A stretch of DNA of 5,229 nt, taken from assembly GCA_019314005.1 (NCBI GenBank), contig JAFDAE010000252.1, positions 1-5,229 on the forward strand. Reading direction: 5' to 3'. A program made the translations under genes and the position numbers. This DNA comes from Deltaproteobacteria bacterium. Lineage in GTDB: Bacteria; Desulfobacterota; Desulfobacteria; C00003060; C00003106. How positions within the stretch are numbered: position 1 is the stretch's first letter; every line of letters starts with the position of its first letter. Under the pieces are notes generated by a model. The model was not told where the DNA came from. It did no database searches and worked only from the letters and a program-made list of their open reading frames with translations. Shown piece by piece: positions 4,680 through 5,229 of this stretch.

Positions 4680-5229
4680 TCAATAGTCTTTGAAGCTTCT
4701 CATCCATACCGGCCAGTCCATGGGTTCGACGCCGCCGGCCTTGGTCCAGACCCCCTGAGTATCAAAGGTCCGGTTCCAATTTAGCGTCCAAAGCTCTTTC
4801 AGGCCGACCTTCCTCACACTAAGATCCAGGAAAACGACATTTATGATGCCATTGTGCCTGTTGATGCATACTAATTGCATTTCATTTGAGCTAATGCCGT
4901 CAATCTCAGACGGGCCATCTGTGTGCTTACAGGCGGTATCCCAAACTGTACAATCAAAAAACATCGGTATGTTGTTTGCCTTCTTTTGCTCTCGATTTCT
5001 CCAGAACTCCTCGTGAGGTCGATCACAAAGCCATTCGTTCAGGCCGTAACTACCGTAATCTTCACCAACGTAATCTTCCTGAATCGTTTCCGAAAAGCCC
5101 CCTCCCTCCCGTCTCCATCGCCAGCATCCGAAGGGAACCATGCCTCCATCAGAATAAGGTTTTGTTGCAGACGGGCACAAGGTTAATGCCCCCCGGTCCT
5201 TATAATATGGTCGCAATTTATCGGGCCAG
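4680..5229 (-). CDS. H-X9-DG-like pseudopilin, C-terminal part (gene runs past the window edge)
   Basis: The open frame enters from beyond 5229 without a stop (first full codons read WPDK), so the true start and pilin leader are outside the window. The visible 182 residues match the C-terminal half of PVC-type pseudopilins: [10 protein letters not shown] then [47 protein letters not shown] and [14 protein letters not shown], ending [14 protein letters not shown]9-DL is a variant of the H-X9-DG motif. The family is exported by type II secretion or pilus-like systems and is presumed to assemble at the cell surface; individual functions are mostly unknown. Its TGA at 4680-4682 is followed after 29 nt by the second pseudopilin, indicating an operon. 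The two proteins share architecture but little sequence beyond these motifs, so they are old paralogs and not a recent tandem duplication. A TTG at 5216 is open but would be an internal start. Confidence 0.87.
   Translation of the reverse strand, partial: WPDKLRPYYKDRGALTLCPSATKPYSDGGMVPFGCWRWRREGGGFSETIQEDYVGEDYGSYGLNEWLCDRPHEEFWRNREQKKANNIPMFFDCTVWDTACKHTDGPSEIDGISSNEMQLVCINRHNGIINVVFLDLSVRKVGLKELWTLNWNRTFDTQGVWTKAGGVEPMDWPVWMRSFKDY

Noticed and set aside
4650..4707. Upstream in-frame ATG at 4707 as the start of the second pseudopilin
   Set aside because: It would add 19 charged residues before the prepilin leader, overlap the previous gene, and ignore the good Shine-Dalgarno before 4650.

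Overview
The window reads as a piece of a Planctomycetes-Verrucomicrobia-Chlamydiae (PVC) superphylum chromosome, most likely Planctomycetota, Kiritimatiellota, Lentisphaerota or a relative. The main reason is a pair of adjacent H-X9-DG-type pseudopilins, a family strongly expanded in those phyla. A Tat-type exported GH32 protein next to a LacI-type regulator fits a polysaccharide-degrading member. The phylum cannot be fixed from the sequence alone. All supported genes lie on the minus strand, so transcription runs from high to low coordinates.

Region by region, in transcription order. (1) 5229-4680: the C-terminal part of a pseudopilin that enters from outside the window. (2) 4650-3927: a second pseudopilin, 29 nt downstream with its own Shine-Dalgarno. 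Its reading frame breaks at a G-run near 4025-4027; the native C-terminus continues in the next frame to 3927. (3) 3926-3654: a gene-free gap with a strong sigma70-like promoter (TTGACA-N17-GATAAT) and a palindromic operator candidate just downstream of the expected transcription start. (4) 3653-2628: a LacI-family repressor, followed by a terminator-like stem-loop. (5) 2627-2496: a short intergenic region with a weaker promoter candidate and a GGGC/GCCC palindrome. (6) 2495-873: a GH32 glycosidase-family protein with a twin-arginine leader. It keeps the NDPNG nucleophile motif but lacks the usual acid/base glutamate. (7) 872-403: about 470 bp with no intact gene. It holds two TTCCA/TGGAA hairpins, other stem-loops and an 18-codon signal-peptide-like ORF. 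(8) 402-22: the 3' half of an IS21-type istB gene, lacking its ATPase Walker motifs.

The functional core is the lacI-GH32 pair, probably a local sugar-responsive switch controlling an exported fructan- or fructoside-type hydrolase. The pseudopilins upstream form a separate transcription unit. Downstream of GH32 the locus looks eroded by mobile-element insertion and deletion. I see no phage, CRISPR, toxin-antitoxin, tRNA or rRNA signal, and nothing that I would call a wholly new system. The most notable points are the atypical GH32 active site and the frameshifted pseudopilin.
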